Positions 1 through 9,700 of a DNA stretch of 64,000 nucleotides are shown here, piece by piece. The notes under the pieces are model-generated. The model was not told the origin of the DNA. It was given only the letters and a program-made list of their open reading frames with translations, and did no database searches. The number at the start of each line of letters is the position of its first letter. Position 1 is the stretch's first letter. The DNA lies in assembly GCF_003576645.1 (NCBI RefSeq), contig NC_044930.1:14242524-14306523 (forward strand), given 5' to 3'. The translations under genes were made by a program, and so were the position numbers. The stretch comes from Ipomoea triloba. Taxonomy: Eukaryota > Streptophyta > Magnoliopsida > Solanales > Convolvulaceae.

Positions 1-219
1 CTCTATTAAGGTTCAAGACTAGTCTAATGTGGTTGACCCTTTCCCATTGGACTTCTATAGCTTAAAGATATATAATTATTATTGGGCCCAAGGGAGGACT
101 AAGCCCAATTAAAGCTTAAGCAATTAAATTATAAGTTAGGCCTAGGGAGAATATAAACTAAAAAAAAAACTAATTAGACTATTATTATTATTATTTTCAA
201 GTTTGAAAATTTGTCGTTA
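1..219. other. AT-rich sequence, no gene seen
   Basis: No reading frame or RNA gene is supported. It directly follows the 3' side of the minus-strand Athila-like pol remnant and may be decayed element sequence, but no LTR can be delimited. Confidence 0.4.
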
Positions 220-229
220 CATCTTCGTT

Positions 230-965
230 GAGCTTCTTGATTGCCTAGTATGCCTTATGTTCAATCTCTACCGGAAGGTAGTATGCCTTCCCATAAACAA
301 GTCTATACGGGGTAGTTCATATTGGCGTCTTGTATGATGTACGAAAGGCCCATAATGTGTCGTTAAGCTTGTCAGCCCAATCTCTTCTATGTCAAGCTAC
401 TGTTTTTTCCAAAATAGCTTTAATGTCTCGATTAGCATTCTCGACTTGGCCAGTCGTTTGAGGGTGATATGGAACTCCTCCTCTGTGTTGTATTCCTTGT
501 TTTTGAAGTAGTCTTCTCATCGGCACATTCCGGAAGTGTGTTCGTCTATCGCTAATGACGATCCTTGGCACTCCGAACCTTGTAAATAATCTCTTCAAAA
601 ACCATGTTACGCTCTTGGCATCATTGTTTCGAAGTGTTTCTGCTTCGACCCACTTGGATACATAGCCAATTGCGACTAAGATATATTTAAAACCTTTTGA
701 GTCCGGGAATGGTCCTGCAAAGTCGAGTCCCCATATATCAAATATCTCACATGCTAATATGTAATTTTGTGGCATCTCATCGCGCCCAGTAATATTCCCC
801 GTTCTTTGACATCTGTCACAGTTCCTTACACAAATCTGAGCGTCACGAAATATAGAGGGCAAGTAAAATCCTGCTTCTAGCACTCTTCTAGCTGTTCTAT
901 TTGCTGAATGATGACCCATACGGTGGCATTCCCCTAAAATTTCGTGCCCCTCACTGTCTGTTACG
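230..965 (-). pseudogene. Athila-like integrase
   Basis: The HHCC zinc finger can be read (HH near the start, then CVRNCDRCQ), followed by the catalytic core with aspartates in WGLDFAGPFP and VISDRRTHF and the glutamate in QTTGQVENANRDIK. A TAG at 389-391 interrupts the frame, but recognisable integrase-end sequence (AFRTSYKTP, PYRLVYGKA) continues to about position 230. The protein inserts the reverse-transcribed element into the genome in active relatives; this copy is broken. Confidence 0.85.
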
Positions 966-1015
966 CATCTTCAGATCATTTGGTCAGCGCATACTTTAAA
1001 GAGGTATGGCTCGTC

Positions 1016-1771
1016 CTAAAAATAGAATCGAGATTCTGCTTTGAGTTTTCTTTTAGCGTGCGTATCTAAGAATTCCGGAAATACTTCTCCTACAAGGTAG
1101 TTGGCTAGATCTACATACCAAGGTGTGAGGTATATGCCCATTAATTTTTCCTCAGGAAAATACTCATTAACATCCCTACTCTTATCCTGTCCTTCTTCGT
1201 TTTCAAGTCTGGACAAATGACCCGTCGCACTATTCTCTGCTCCTTTTCAGTCCACTATAGTTACATCGAACTCTTGTAACAACAAAATCCATCGAATCAA
1301 TCTCGGCTTTGCTTCAGGTTTAGACATAAGGAATCTGATTGCGGCGTGATCAGTATGAATTATGACCTTTGACATTAAGAGATATGATCTAAACTTGTCC
1401 AATGAAAATACTATAGCAAACAATTCTTTTTCTGTGGTAATGTAAGCTTGTTGTGGTTTTGTCAACATTCTACTGGCGTAAGCAATAGGCTGGAATTTCT
1501 TGTCATTTTTCTGTCCTAGCACAACTCCAACTGCAAAATTGCTCGCATCGCACATTAGTTCAAAGGGTTGATTCCATTTGGGTCCTGCGAGGATTGAAGT
1601 ATCTATCATGGCATTCTTTAGATTCTGGAATGCTTTCATAGCTTCCTCATTCAATTCGAACACAACATCTTTTTCCAACAACCTGGTTAGTGGCTGTGCA
1701 ATTTTCGAGAAGTCTTTAATGAATCGACGATAAAATCCAATGTGACCCAAAAAACTTCTTAATGATGTTAT
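1016..1771 (-). pseudogene. Athila-like RT end, RNase H and connector
   Basis: The frame starts with the RT thumb motif [13 protein letters not shown] and continues into RNase H, with [16 protein letters not shown] containing the first catalytic aspartate and [13 protein letters not shown] the later one. A TGA at 1244-1246 interrupts the connector, which continues with YLTPWYVDLANYL, a segment that precedes the integrase zinc finger in Athila polyproteins. A TAG follows at 1013. Confidence 0.82.
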
Positions 1772-2702
1772 TGTGAACAAGAAAAAGTGAACAAAGAATA
1801 TATATTTGAATTTCAAACGTTGCGCGGGTACAGATCTCTATCTAGAAAATCCTCTGATTCTTCACTTGCTTTACTTGACTTGAAATTTTGACTGAAGGGC
1901 CTCCGGAACGCGGCTTTGTGCTTCAATGAAGGGCTTTGTTGCTTGATCTTCGTTGAACGGCCTCCGGACTCAAATTGGCTTGATCTTCAGTTCGCTTTAA
2001 CTTAGCTTGAACACTTGAATATTTGGTCTTCAATCAACTTTAGCTTGGCTTGATTTCTTCAATCTACTTAGCTTGATTTCTTGGATATTTGATCTTTAAT
2101 CTTCTTTCGCTTGCTTGATTTCTTCAATTCACTTAGCTTGATTTGATTTCTTCAACCCCGCTTAGCTTGGCTTGATTTCTTCAATCCCGTTTAGCTTGGC
2201 TTGATTTCTTCAATCCAGAGCTTCTCCAAGTTCTTCAATTCTTCAAGTGTGTTTTTTGGAATGAATGAAGGGCTCTATTTATAGGGGAGAATATGAGAGA
2301 CTTTTGATGGGTTTCAAACTCTTCAATATTATCCTTATATTATTTAGGATAATATGAATATTTATTTAGAAGGTATCTAGCCACCATTGCATCCAAATTC
2401 ATAATCTTATCACATAGTCAAATTAAATAATTAATTTAAATATATGAATATCTTATCACATACTTAAATTAAATAATTAATTCAAATATATAAATATCTC
2501 TTGTCGGGCCAGACATGGATCAGTCCATCCTTACAATTTGAGTCCACTAGTCACCAATTATATTCAATTTGGGCAATTGGGCCGATTTAATTGGACAATT
2601 TAATTAATCCAAATAAATCAATAATTAGTCCGATTAGATCAAAATGAAGCTCAAAACATACGAATCAGCCCATTTGTCAGCTTCGATATTTTTGTGTCTA
2701 CA
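1772..2702 (-). mobile_element. Solo LTR of a Ty3/gypsy-type element inserted in the Athila RT
   Basis: The RT coding sequence stops at 2703 and resumes at 1771. The 931-bp insert reads on the minus strand from TGTAGACACAAA to TTGTTCACA, the TG...CA ends of an LTR, and is flanked by gttac (2703-2707) and gttat (1767-1771), a 5-bp duplication with one mismatch. A good TATA box (ctataaatag) lies near 2276-2286 in minus orientation, followed by a region of degenerate cttgatttcttcaat repeats (1890-2230). No internal coding region is present, so it is the product of LTR-LTR recombination. Confidence 0.82.
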
Positions 2703-3763
2703 GTTACATTGTGTGGTGGTGGTAAGGTTTCAATGATTGCTGTTTTAGCTCTATCGACTTCGATTCCTTTTTTTGAAACTTTATGACCCAAAATGATGCC
2801 TTCCTTAACCATGTAGTAACATTTTTCCCAGGAAAGTGCTAAATTCTTTTGTTGACAACGCTGTAGAACTTTTTCAAGATTTCTCAGGCACTCCTCAAAG
2901 GTTTCTCCAAAAATTGTAAAGTCGTCAATGAATACTTCCATGAAATCACCTATAAAATCCTCAAAGGTTGCTAACAGGCATCGCATGAAAGTAGATGGGG
3001 CGTTACATAAGCCAAACGGCATCCTTCTATAAGCAAACGTACCAAACGGACAAGTAAAGGTTGTTTATACCTGATCCTCTAGCGCAACTGGTATCTGAAA
3101 GTAACCGCTCATCCCATCAAGGAAACCATAATAGCCAAACCCGCTTACTCTTTCGATCATCTGATCAATAAAAGGTAAGTGAAAGTGGTCTTTTCGAGTA
3201 GCTTCATTCAGTTTCCGGTAATCAATGCAAACTCTCAATCCGGTTACTTTTCTAGTAGAAAGCAATTCATTTTTGTCATTCTCGATCACCGTGATTCCTC
3301 CCTCCTTGGGTACCACGTGAGTTGGACTAACCCATGTGCTGTCGGAGATGGGGTAAATCATCCCCACGTCCATAAGCTTAATCACTTCATTTTTCACAAC
3401 TTCGAAGGTATTTGGATTGAGTCTTCTTTGCGGTTGAGCAATGGGTTTAGATCCTTCTTCCAATAATATCTTATGTGTGCAGACGGCCAGATTAATTCCT
3501 TTGAGATCAGTCATCTTCCAACCTATGGCTTCTTTGTTCTTTTTTAACATTGCCACCAGTTGTTCTTTTTTATTATCTGAAAGATCTGTTGCGATCACAA
3601 CCGGAAATTCCTTCCCTGCTCCTAAATATGCATATTCAAGGTGTTCGGGTAGCTGTTTCAATTCTCCTTCCTGAGTTTTCTCGTCTTCCTCCTTTTCATT
3701 TTCAGTTCCATCATCTAAATCCTCATCAAATTCATCAGATTCATCCCCTTTTTGTCCTCCCAA
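2703..3763 (-). pseudogene. Athila-like reverse transcriptase, N-terminal and central part
   Basis: An acidic linker is followed by LRVCIDYRKLNEATRKDHFH and GFLDGMSGYFQIP, then an in-frame TAA (3062-3064), then RRMPFGLCNAPSTFMRC and the catalytic box MEVFIDDFTIFG, which is the Ty3 version of YXDD. The frame then runs into the inserted solo LTR at 2702. RT sequence resumes at 1771 with [13 protein letters not shown], showing that the two halves were once contiguous. Confidence 0.85.
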
Positions 3764-3931
3764 ATCCTCCTCAACTTCTCCAACACAGTTTATATTTTCA
3801 ACAAATAAAGAATTACATGCATTATCAATTGAATTAAATCGATCGACCTCGCGGTGTAAAGCAACATGTAAGGTATTTAATTCATCCTCATAAGTATTCT
3901 CATTGTGGTTTCTTGTGCCCGTGGGACATTC

Positions 3932-4510
3932 TCAATTAAAATTATGTCTTTTGGCTTTGGGCAACTCGCATAAGTAATCAATTTCATCATGCACAAAGTC
4001 AACAAAGAAACATTCATCTCCCTCTAAGGGGTATTTCATTATTTTAGTTACGTCGAAGCTGGCCAATTTGTCACCTACTTGGATAACAAGCTTGCCTTCT
4101 CCAACATCTATTAAGGCTCTAGCAGTGGCTAAAAATGGTCTGCCTAGGATGAGAGGTATCTCTACATCCGGGTCCATATCTAAGATCACAAAGTCCACTG
4201 GAAAAATAAATTTGTCAACTCGAACCAACACGTCTTCCACAATACCTCTAGGGTATTTGGTAGATCTATCCGCTAGCTGAATGCACATGCGTGTCGGTTT
4301 AAGAGTTCCAAGATTCAATATTTGGTATAATGCAAAGGGCATTAAATTAATACTAGCTCCTAAGTCAGCTAAGGCTCTGTTGAAAGTTGTTCCCCCTATA
4401 TTACACGGAATGGTGAAGCTTCCCGGATCTTTTAACTTCCGGGGTACACTCTTGTGTAATATGGCGGAGCATTCTTCTCCCAGTACTACAGTAGCTGATT
4501 CAGCTAACTT
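3932..4510 (-). pseudogene. Athila-like protease (retropepsin) region
   Basis: The open stretch contains ADLGASINLMP at about 4340-4370, the catalytic aspartate loop of plant Athila retropepsins, followed by IPLILGRPFLATA, the second conserved box (flap and ILGRPF). In the living element this enzyme cuts the Gag-Pol polyprotein. Gag-end sequence lies upstream (about 4520-4690) with a stop inside it, and a TGA at 3929-3931 ends the open stretch before RT. It is expressed, if at all, only as a fragment. Confidence 0.8.
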
Positions 4511-4766
4511 TTCTTGTTAGATAAAAGATCCTTAAGGAATTTTGCATACCTTGGCATTTCTCCTAAGGCGTAAATAAAAGGCATATCTATATGCAACTGT
4601 TGCAGCATTTGTAGAAACTTGTCGTACTTTGCGTTGTCGATGTCAGTGCGAAATCTCTAGGGAAATAGAAGTCTTGCTTTCGGTATAGGTGATGGCTCGA
4701 CTTTGAATAAAATTTGCTTTCATATGAATCATGGTCCAATAAAATTTGCTTTATACAAATGGTATG

Positions 4767-5267
4767 GAGCAAATTTCACTTTTAGTTCTCGACTATTGTG
4801 GCATTGCCACATTTAGTCCTATTCTTTTAATTTTGCAATATTACATCTCTGGCTTTTAATAACTTCTCATTTGAGTCTCCGACTATTGTGGCATTGCCAC
4901 ATTTAATCCTATTCTTTTCATTTTGTCATATTACATCCATGATTTTCTGTTAAAAATTCTATCATTTTACCGTTAGAATTGACAAATAACAAAGAAAAAA
5001 AATCCTTACACATATCGTAACTCATATTTCAAACATATTAGAAATATCATAAATATCAAAAGGAAGATTAATGGTGGAAATCAAATGAAAGTCATGGGTG
5101 TAATATGACAAAATTAAAAGAATAAGACTAAATGTTGCAATGCCATAATAGTCAAGGACTAAAAGTGGAAATTGCTTAAAGTCATGGATGTAATATGACA
5201 AAATTAAAAGAATAGGACTAAATGTGGCAATGCCACAATAGTCGAGGACTAAAAGTGAAATTTGCTC
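4767..5267. repeat. Foldback MITE, Mutator-like, long terminal inverted repeats
   Basis: The first 60-65 bp (gagcaaatttcacttttag...) return as the reverse complement at the right end, and the inner part carries further partial copies of the same phrase. The flanks aatggtatg (4758-4766) and aatgttatg (5268-5276) form a 9-bp duplication with one mismatch. A 9-bp duplication with long TIRs is the Mutator-superfamily signature. It has no coding capacity. Confidence 0.8.
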
Positions 5268-5374
5268 AATGTTATGTATGGCCTATTGGCTTGCAATTGG
5301 TTAATGATACACACGCAGCTTTTTCCACGCTCGGCAAACTGCGTCCATAATTCCTTACATGTAAAGTACTCAAA

Positions 5375-6017
5375 GAGTTAATTTTCATAATGGTCTTCCA
5401 ATTATGGCTTTTTTTTTAAATTGGTCCTTTGACTTTTAATTGCACCTAAAGTGGTCCTTAGACTTTTGAATTTTAAGCTAAAATGGTCCTCTGTTAGTTT
5501 TGGCGTTAAGTATGTGTTAAAATGAAGGGTAAAATTTGAAATTCAGGTTTTGCACTCCAATTTAAAGCAATTTGTGACTCCTTTCAGCAGCCTGCGCACA
5601 TATTTCTTTAAATTAGATTTGTGTTATCCTAAATCTGCAATCAAAATGTGGGATAATCAACTAGAAGGCTAGAAATCTTTGCCTTGGAAAGTTTGTGGGT
5701 GAGGTTGATGATGAACTTTTTTGGCCTTCTAGTTGATTATCCCACATTTTGATTACAGATTTAGAAGAGCAAAAATTCAATTTGAAAAAATATGTGTGCA
5801 AACTACTGAAAGGAATCACATATTGCTTTAAATTGGAGTGTAAAACTTGAATTTCCAATTTTATCCTTCATTTTAATACCTAATTAATGCCAAAGCTAAC
5901 AGTGGACCATTTTGGCTTAAAATTCAAAAGTCGGGGGACCACTTTGGGTGCAATTAAAAGTTAAGGGACCAATTTAAGAAAAGATCATAGTCAGAGGACC
6001 ATTTTGGTAATTAACTC
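5375..6017. repeat. Foldback MITE, Mutator-like, exact 9-bp target duplication
   Basis: The left end gagttaattttcataatggt and the reverse complement of the right end (gagttaattaccaaaatggt) are near identical and the inverted homology extends for well over 100 bp. The element is bracketed by exact copies of gtactcaaa at 5366-5374 and 6018-6026. The arms share the ggtcc...gactttt phrasing of the other foldback elements here. Confidence 0.88.
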
Positions 6018-6042
6018 GTACTCAAATATGGAGTATTATTTA

Positions 6043-6500
6043 AGGTGTATTTGGTTAATGGATTTTCACACCAGAACGGGAATCAAAATCATAATTAGTG
6101 TTTGGTTGATAACTTTTTGAAACACAACTATGAGATTTGTTTACCCTTTCAATTAAAAATCACATTCCCTAATTAAAAATGAGTATCATTTCATCTTATT
6201 AGTAATTTCATTTTTAAGTTTAAATTAGTACTTTTAAATTTTTCTTGTGATTTTTTTATTCATACAGATGCTTTGGATATCATTATATTAGAATCGATTG
6301 TCTTGATTTTCTATTTTTATATTTTTTAAAGCCTTTATTCACATTATAAAGTTATACATAACCAAACATCAATATTAATAATCATTTCAATTCTACCATA
6401 TTACCAAACATACAAAATACTTTCACCAAAACCTATTACCATTAACAAATATTAGATTCTCATTCCCAGTCTGATTTTCATATGCAAATCAAACACACCC
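6043..6500. repeat. Harbinger/Tourist-like MITE
   Basis: The ends aggtgtatttggtt and the reverse complement of the right end (gggtgtgtttgatt) are inverted repeats flanked by TTA on both sides (6040-6042, 6501-6503). A 3-bp TTA/TAA duplication and a GTGTTTGG-type terminus suggest the PIF/Harbinger group. No coding region. Confidence 0.6.
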
Positions 6501-6798
6501 TTAATACGTACTCAGTATAACCTAATTCCTTTGATTTTTTTTTCTGTTTAGGTTTCCATGTCATGGTATATATTGCGAATCTGCCATGCACATCAACACT
6601 AACAGGAGTAAGACATGTGCATTACACTTCAAATCGGCTGTATTTATTGTCCTCGTTCACTTCTCTTTAAAAACATTTGTAAATTGTAAATTTTAAATCA
6701 ATGGAAATGGGAACACTACAGATAAAGGCTATCATATATTTGAGCTAAACCTTAGAAAAGAACGAACCAAAAAAAAAAAAAAAATGCAGGCAGAAGGC

Positions 6799-9700
6799 TC
6801 ATCTGAACACCAGGTTGTGGCATGTCTTATCACACGGATAGGCGCAATCTATGGCTCTCACAATGGCTCGTTCATAATACCAGTCTCCCACCGCGATTGC
6901 AACCGCCTGCATTTTGTGCCCAGTTATACAATAATGCAATTATTTAACCGTGAACTACCAAAAATAAAAAAATAAAAAAATAAAAAGTGCAATGGCCTAA
7001 ACATTGGGAAAAGGGTCAAGTGGACCTAAACTTTATTCAAAAACTCAATTAGGCCCCTAAATTTGTAAAAGTGCAATTAAGCCCATCAACATGTTATTTT
7101 GACGTAATGAAGCCCAAAAATCGATTAGTGACCTGTATAGCATGTCACTGAGGTCCCGACAATACTCCAGCAACATTTTGACCAACTCCGATAACATTCC
7201 AACCAACTCTGGAGACATTCCGACGCGACATCGGAGAAGGCGACCAAGCCGTCTCATAGAGAAAGCGATCCAATGGTCGCTGGTCGCCATCTCACAGAGA
7301 AGGCAACTCAGTGGTTGCCTTTTCCGATGCCGCCGGAGTTGGCCAGAATATTGTTGGAGTTGGTTGGAATGTTACCAGAATATTGTCAAAATATCGCCAA
7401 AACCCTAGTGACTTGTTATTACAGGTCACAAACTGATTTTTGAGCTTTATTGCACCAAAATAACATGTTGATGAGCTTAATTGCACCTTTGAAAAATTTA
7501 GAGGCATAATTAACTTTTTAAGTAAAGTTGCCTATTTGACCATTTTTCCGTAAACATTTAATATCATGAAAAAAACTAGCAAGGAGTTCACAGATTATAT
7601 GGGCCGGGGCTCATGGTATAATCTCTGTTAGAGGTGAAGCTTGTCATGTGATTCACATGAACAATAGTACAATACTAAATCAAAATTACCATGTTTAAAC
7701 AAGGGAAATTGTCAATTCTTTGGCATACCTTGTTACCAATAACAGGGGAGTTATCAGCAAACCATGTATCCTGCCTCTCTGATTGGCAGTGAGCGAAACA
7801 CGAGTTTATGAACAAACCATTCTGTCTAAAACCCGCGAATCTCCTTACAGCAAGTAGCATATGATTTCTAAATCCTGTTTCATAAGCTTATGAATTGAGA
7901 TTACGGATCTCACGTTACAAAGTTAGGCGCAAAGAAGCCACAGATAGAAAATAATACCTTGCAAAAATTGAATCTGTGACGCAGAACACTTCTGATTGTT
8001 CAGTGTACAACCGTGCCAACTGCCATGAGGGTCAGCAGAAGGAGGAGCTAAACTGGCTTGGAGCTGGAGTTCAAAGTCAATATAATTTTAGTAATCTTGA
8101 GATAATTCTATTCTTAGATGTCCCTTCAGAAAATAATTTACCAAAAGTAGCCTGTTAGCCGTGTTACCTGCCATGAATCATAGGCAGCATTGAGAATAAA
8201 GAGAGGGGTTCTGACATTGGAGATCACGTTCTGAGGAAAGAAACACTGAAAAGGAGCCCAAGTTGCAAACAATAATATTAGAGATGAAAACGCAAAGCAT
8301 GAAGCCATTATTGGGGTAAATTTCATTCTTTTCTCATAAAACCTTTAGTGAAGTTCCAATTTGGTCCAGAACATGTTGATAGGGCATCAGATTTCATCAT
8401 TAACATATGACATTAGTTTCAAATTCCTTCCAGCAAAAACAACAGACAAGCAGGTGTTTCATGTGGAACAAATAAGGGCAATTTTGTTGTTTCTTTAGCC
8501 TATTCTTACAAAATTGCTCTTATTCATGCCATATGGTGTATCCAAGTTCATCAGGTGTACAACAACCAGGAGCCAGGAGGCAGAAATAACAAAAACAACT
8601 TACAGAGATTGCATCAAGGTGGTTAGTGCAAGATCTTGGCAGGTTTCTCCCAGCACCCTATCAATGACAAAAGAAGTAAACTGTGAGTTATACTAGAGAA
8701 ATTTAGGAAAAATTTTGTAGTTCAAATGACTGGAGGCCGGCCAAAGGCCAAGTCCAGCGATTGGAGGGTTGGGGATTGTTGGGCAGAGGCTTGAAGGGCC
8801 AAGTCCAGCGATTGGAGGGTTGGGGATCGTTGGGCGGAGGCTTGAAGGGCCAAGTCCAATACCTTGCCTCTCGAAAATGTGATGGTCTATAAGAAAATAA
8901 AGTTGTGCCTTCGCTATGAGCTATAACTTTTGGCTTAGTGATAAGCGCTTGAACCTAACTGGTAACAAAAACTATGCAGTTAAAATTGGCAGGTGCTGGG
9001 AGGGGGTTGTTGGACAGAGACCTGAAGGGCGAAGTCCAACGCCCTGCCCATAGTGGTAAGCGTTTGATCCTAACAAATAGTGACAAACTGGGTTTAACAT
9101 GTGGTATACCTGCATGTTTACTACACCTCCAAAAAAATTCCTTAGGGTACGCCCACCAGATACATCCACTCTGCAAATTAAAAATAAAAATAAAGGATCA
9201 TAATTATTAAGTTCAATAAAAACAACAGCAAAAAATTCTGATAATCTGCAGAATATTAAGGATACTCTAGAATTAGCGGAAGGATCAATAGTTCAGGAAT
9301 TACGCGTCCATAAATAACCCAGCGTCACTCAGGCACTTCACTTTAGTATTACTTGAAAATAAGTTCCGGAACTCATCACAGTGTAATATTGTAGCAAGAC
9401 CACCAGCAGAGCATCCAGAAAGAAGAGCCTGAAGAAGAATCGAAATTATGAAAAGAGCAATAGCAGAAGAATAAAAAAAAAGGAAAATAAATATCATCAC
9501 AGAAAATATTACTTGTCTGGCATAACGCATTCCCTTTGACATTAGATCATCCACTGCTGCTTGCCATATACGTTGTCCTCTAAACTGCAGCCCTGCAGCC
9601 TGTATAGAGATACGGTTATATCTTTTCAAGATTATGCAGAGAAAACCATAGATGCAAATTGAAATCATATCTCATTTACTGTCCAGTCTTTCACTAACAA

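Larger units (their letters stand above)
220..4690 (-). mobile_element. Athila-like Ty3/gypsy retrotransposon remnant (protease to integrase), interrupted by a solo LTR
   Basis: Reading the minus strand from high to low coordinates gives, in one frame, the end of gag, an aspartic protease, reverse transcriptase, RNase H and integrase, which is the Ty3/gypsy order. The protease motif DLGAS, the RT box FIDD and the integrase wording WGLDFAGPFP are typical of the plant Athila lineage. The frame is broken by nonsense codons near 3929, 3062, 1244, 1013, 965 and 389. Most of gag and both flanking LTRs are missing, so this is a dead, truncated copy. The 936-bp solo-LTR insertion (931 bp plus 5-bp duplication) is a multiple of three, so both RT halves remain in the same frame number. 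Lineage assignment is from memory of family motifs. Confidence 0.88.

Noticed and set aside
9300..9668. 122-codon minus-strand frame as a separate small gene
   Set aside because: It is two pectin acetylesterase exons (9599-9513 and 9428-9304) read through the intron between them.
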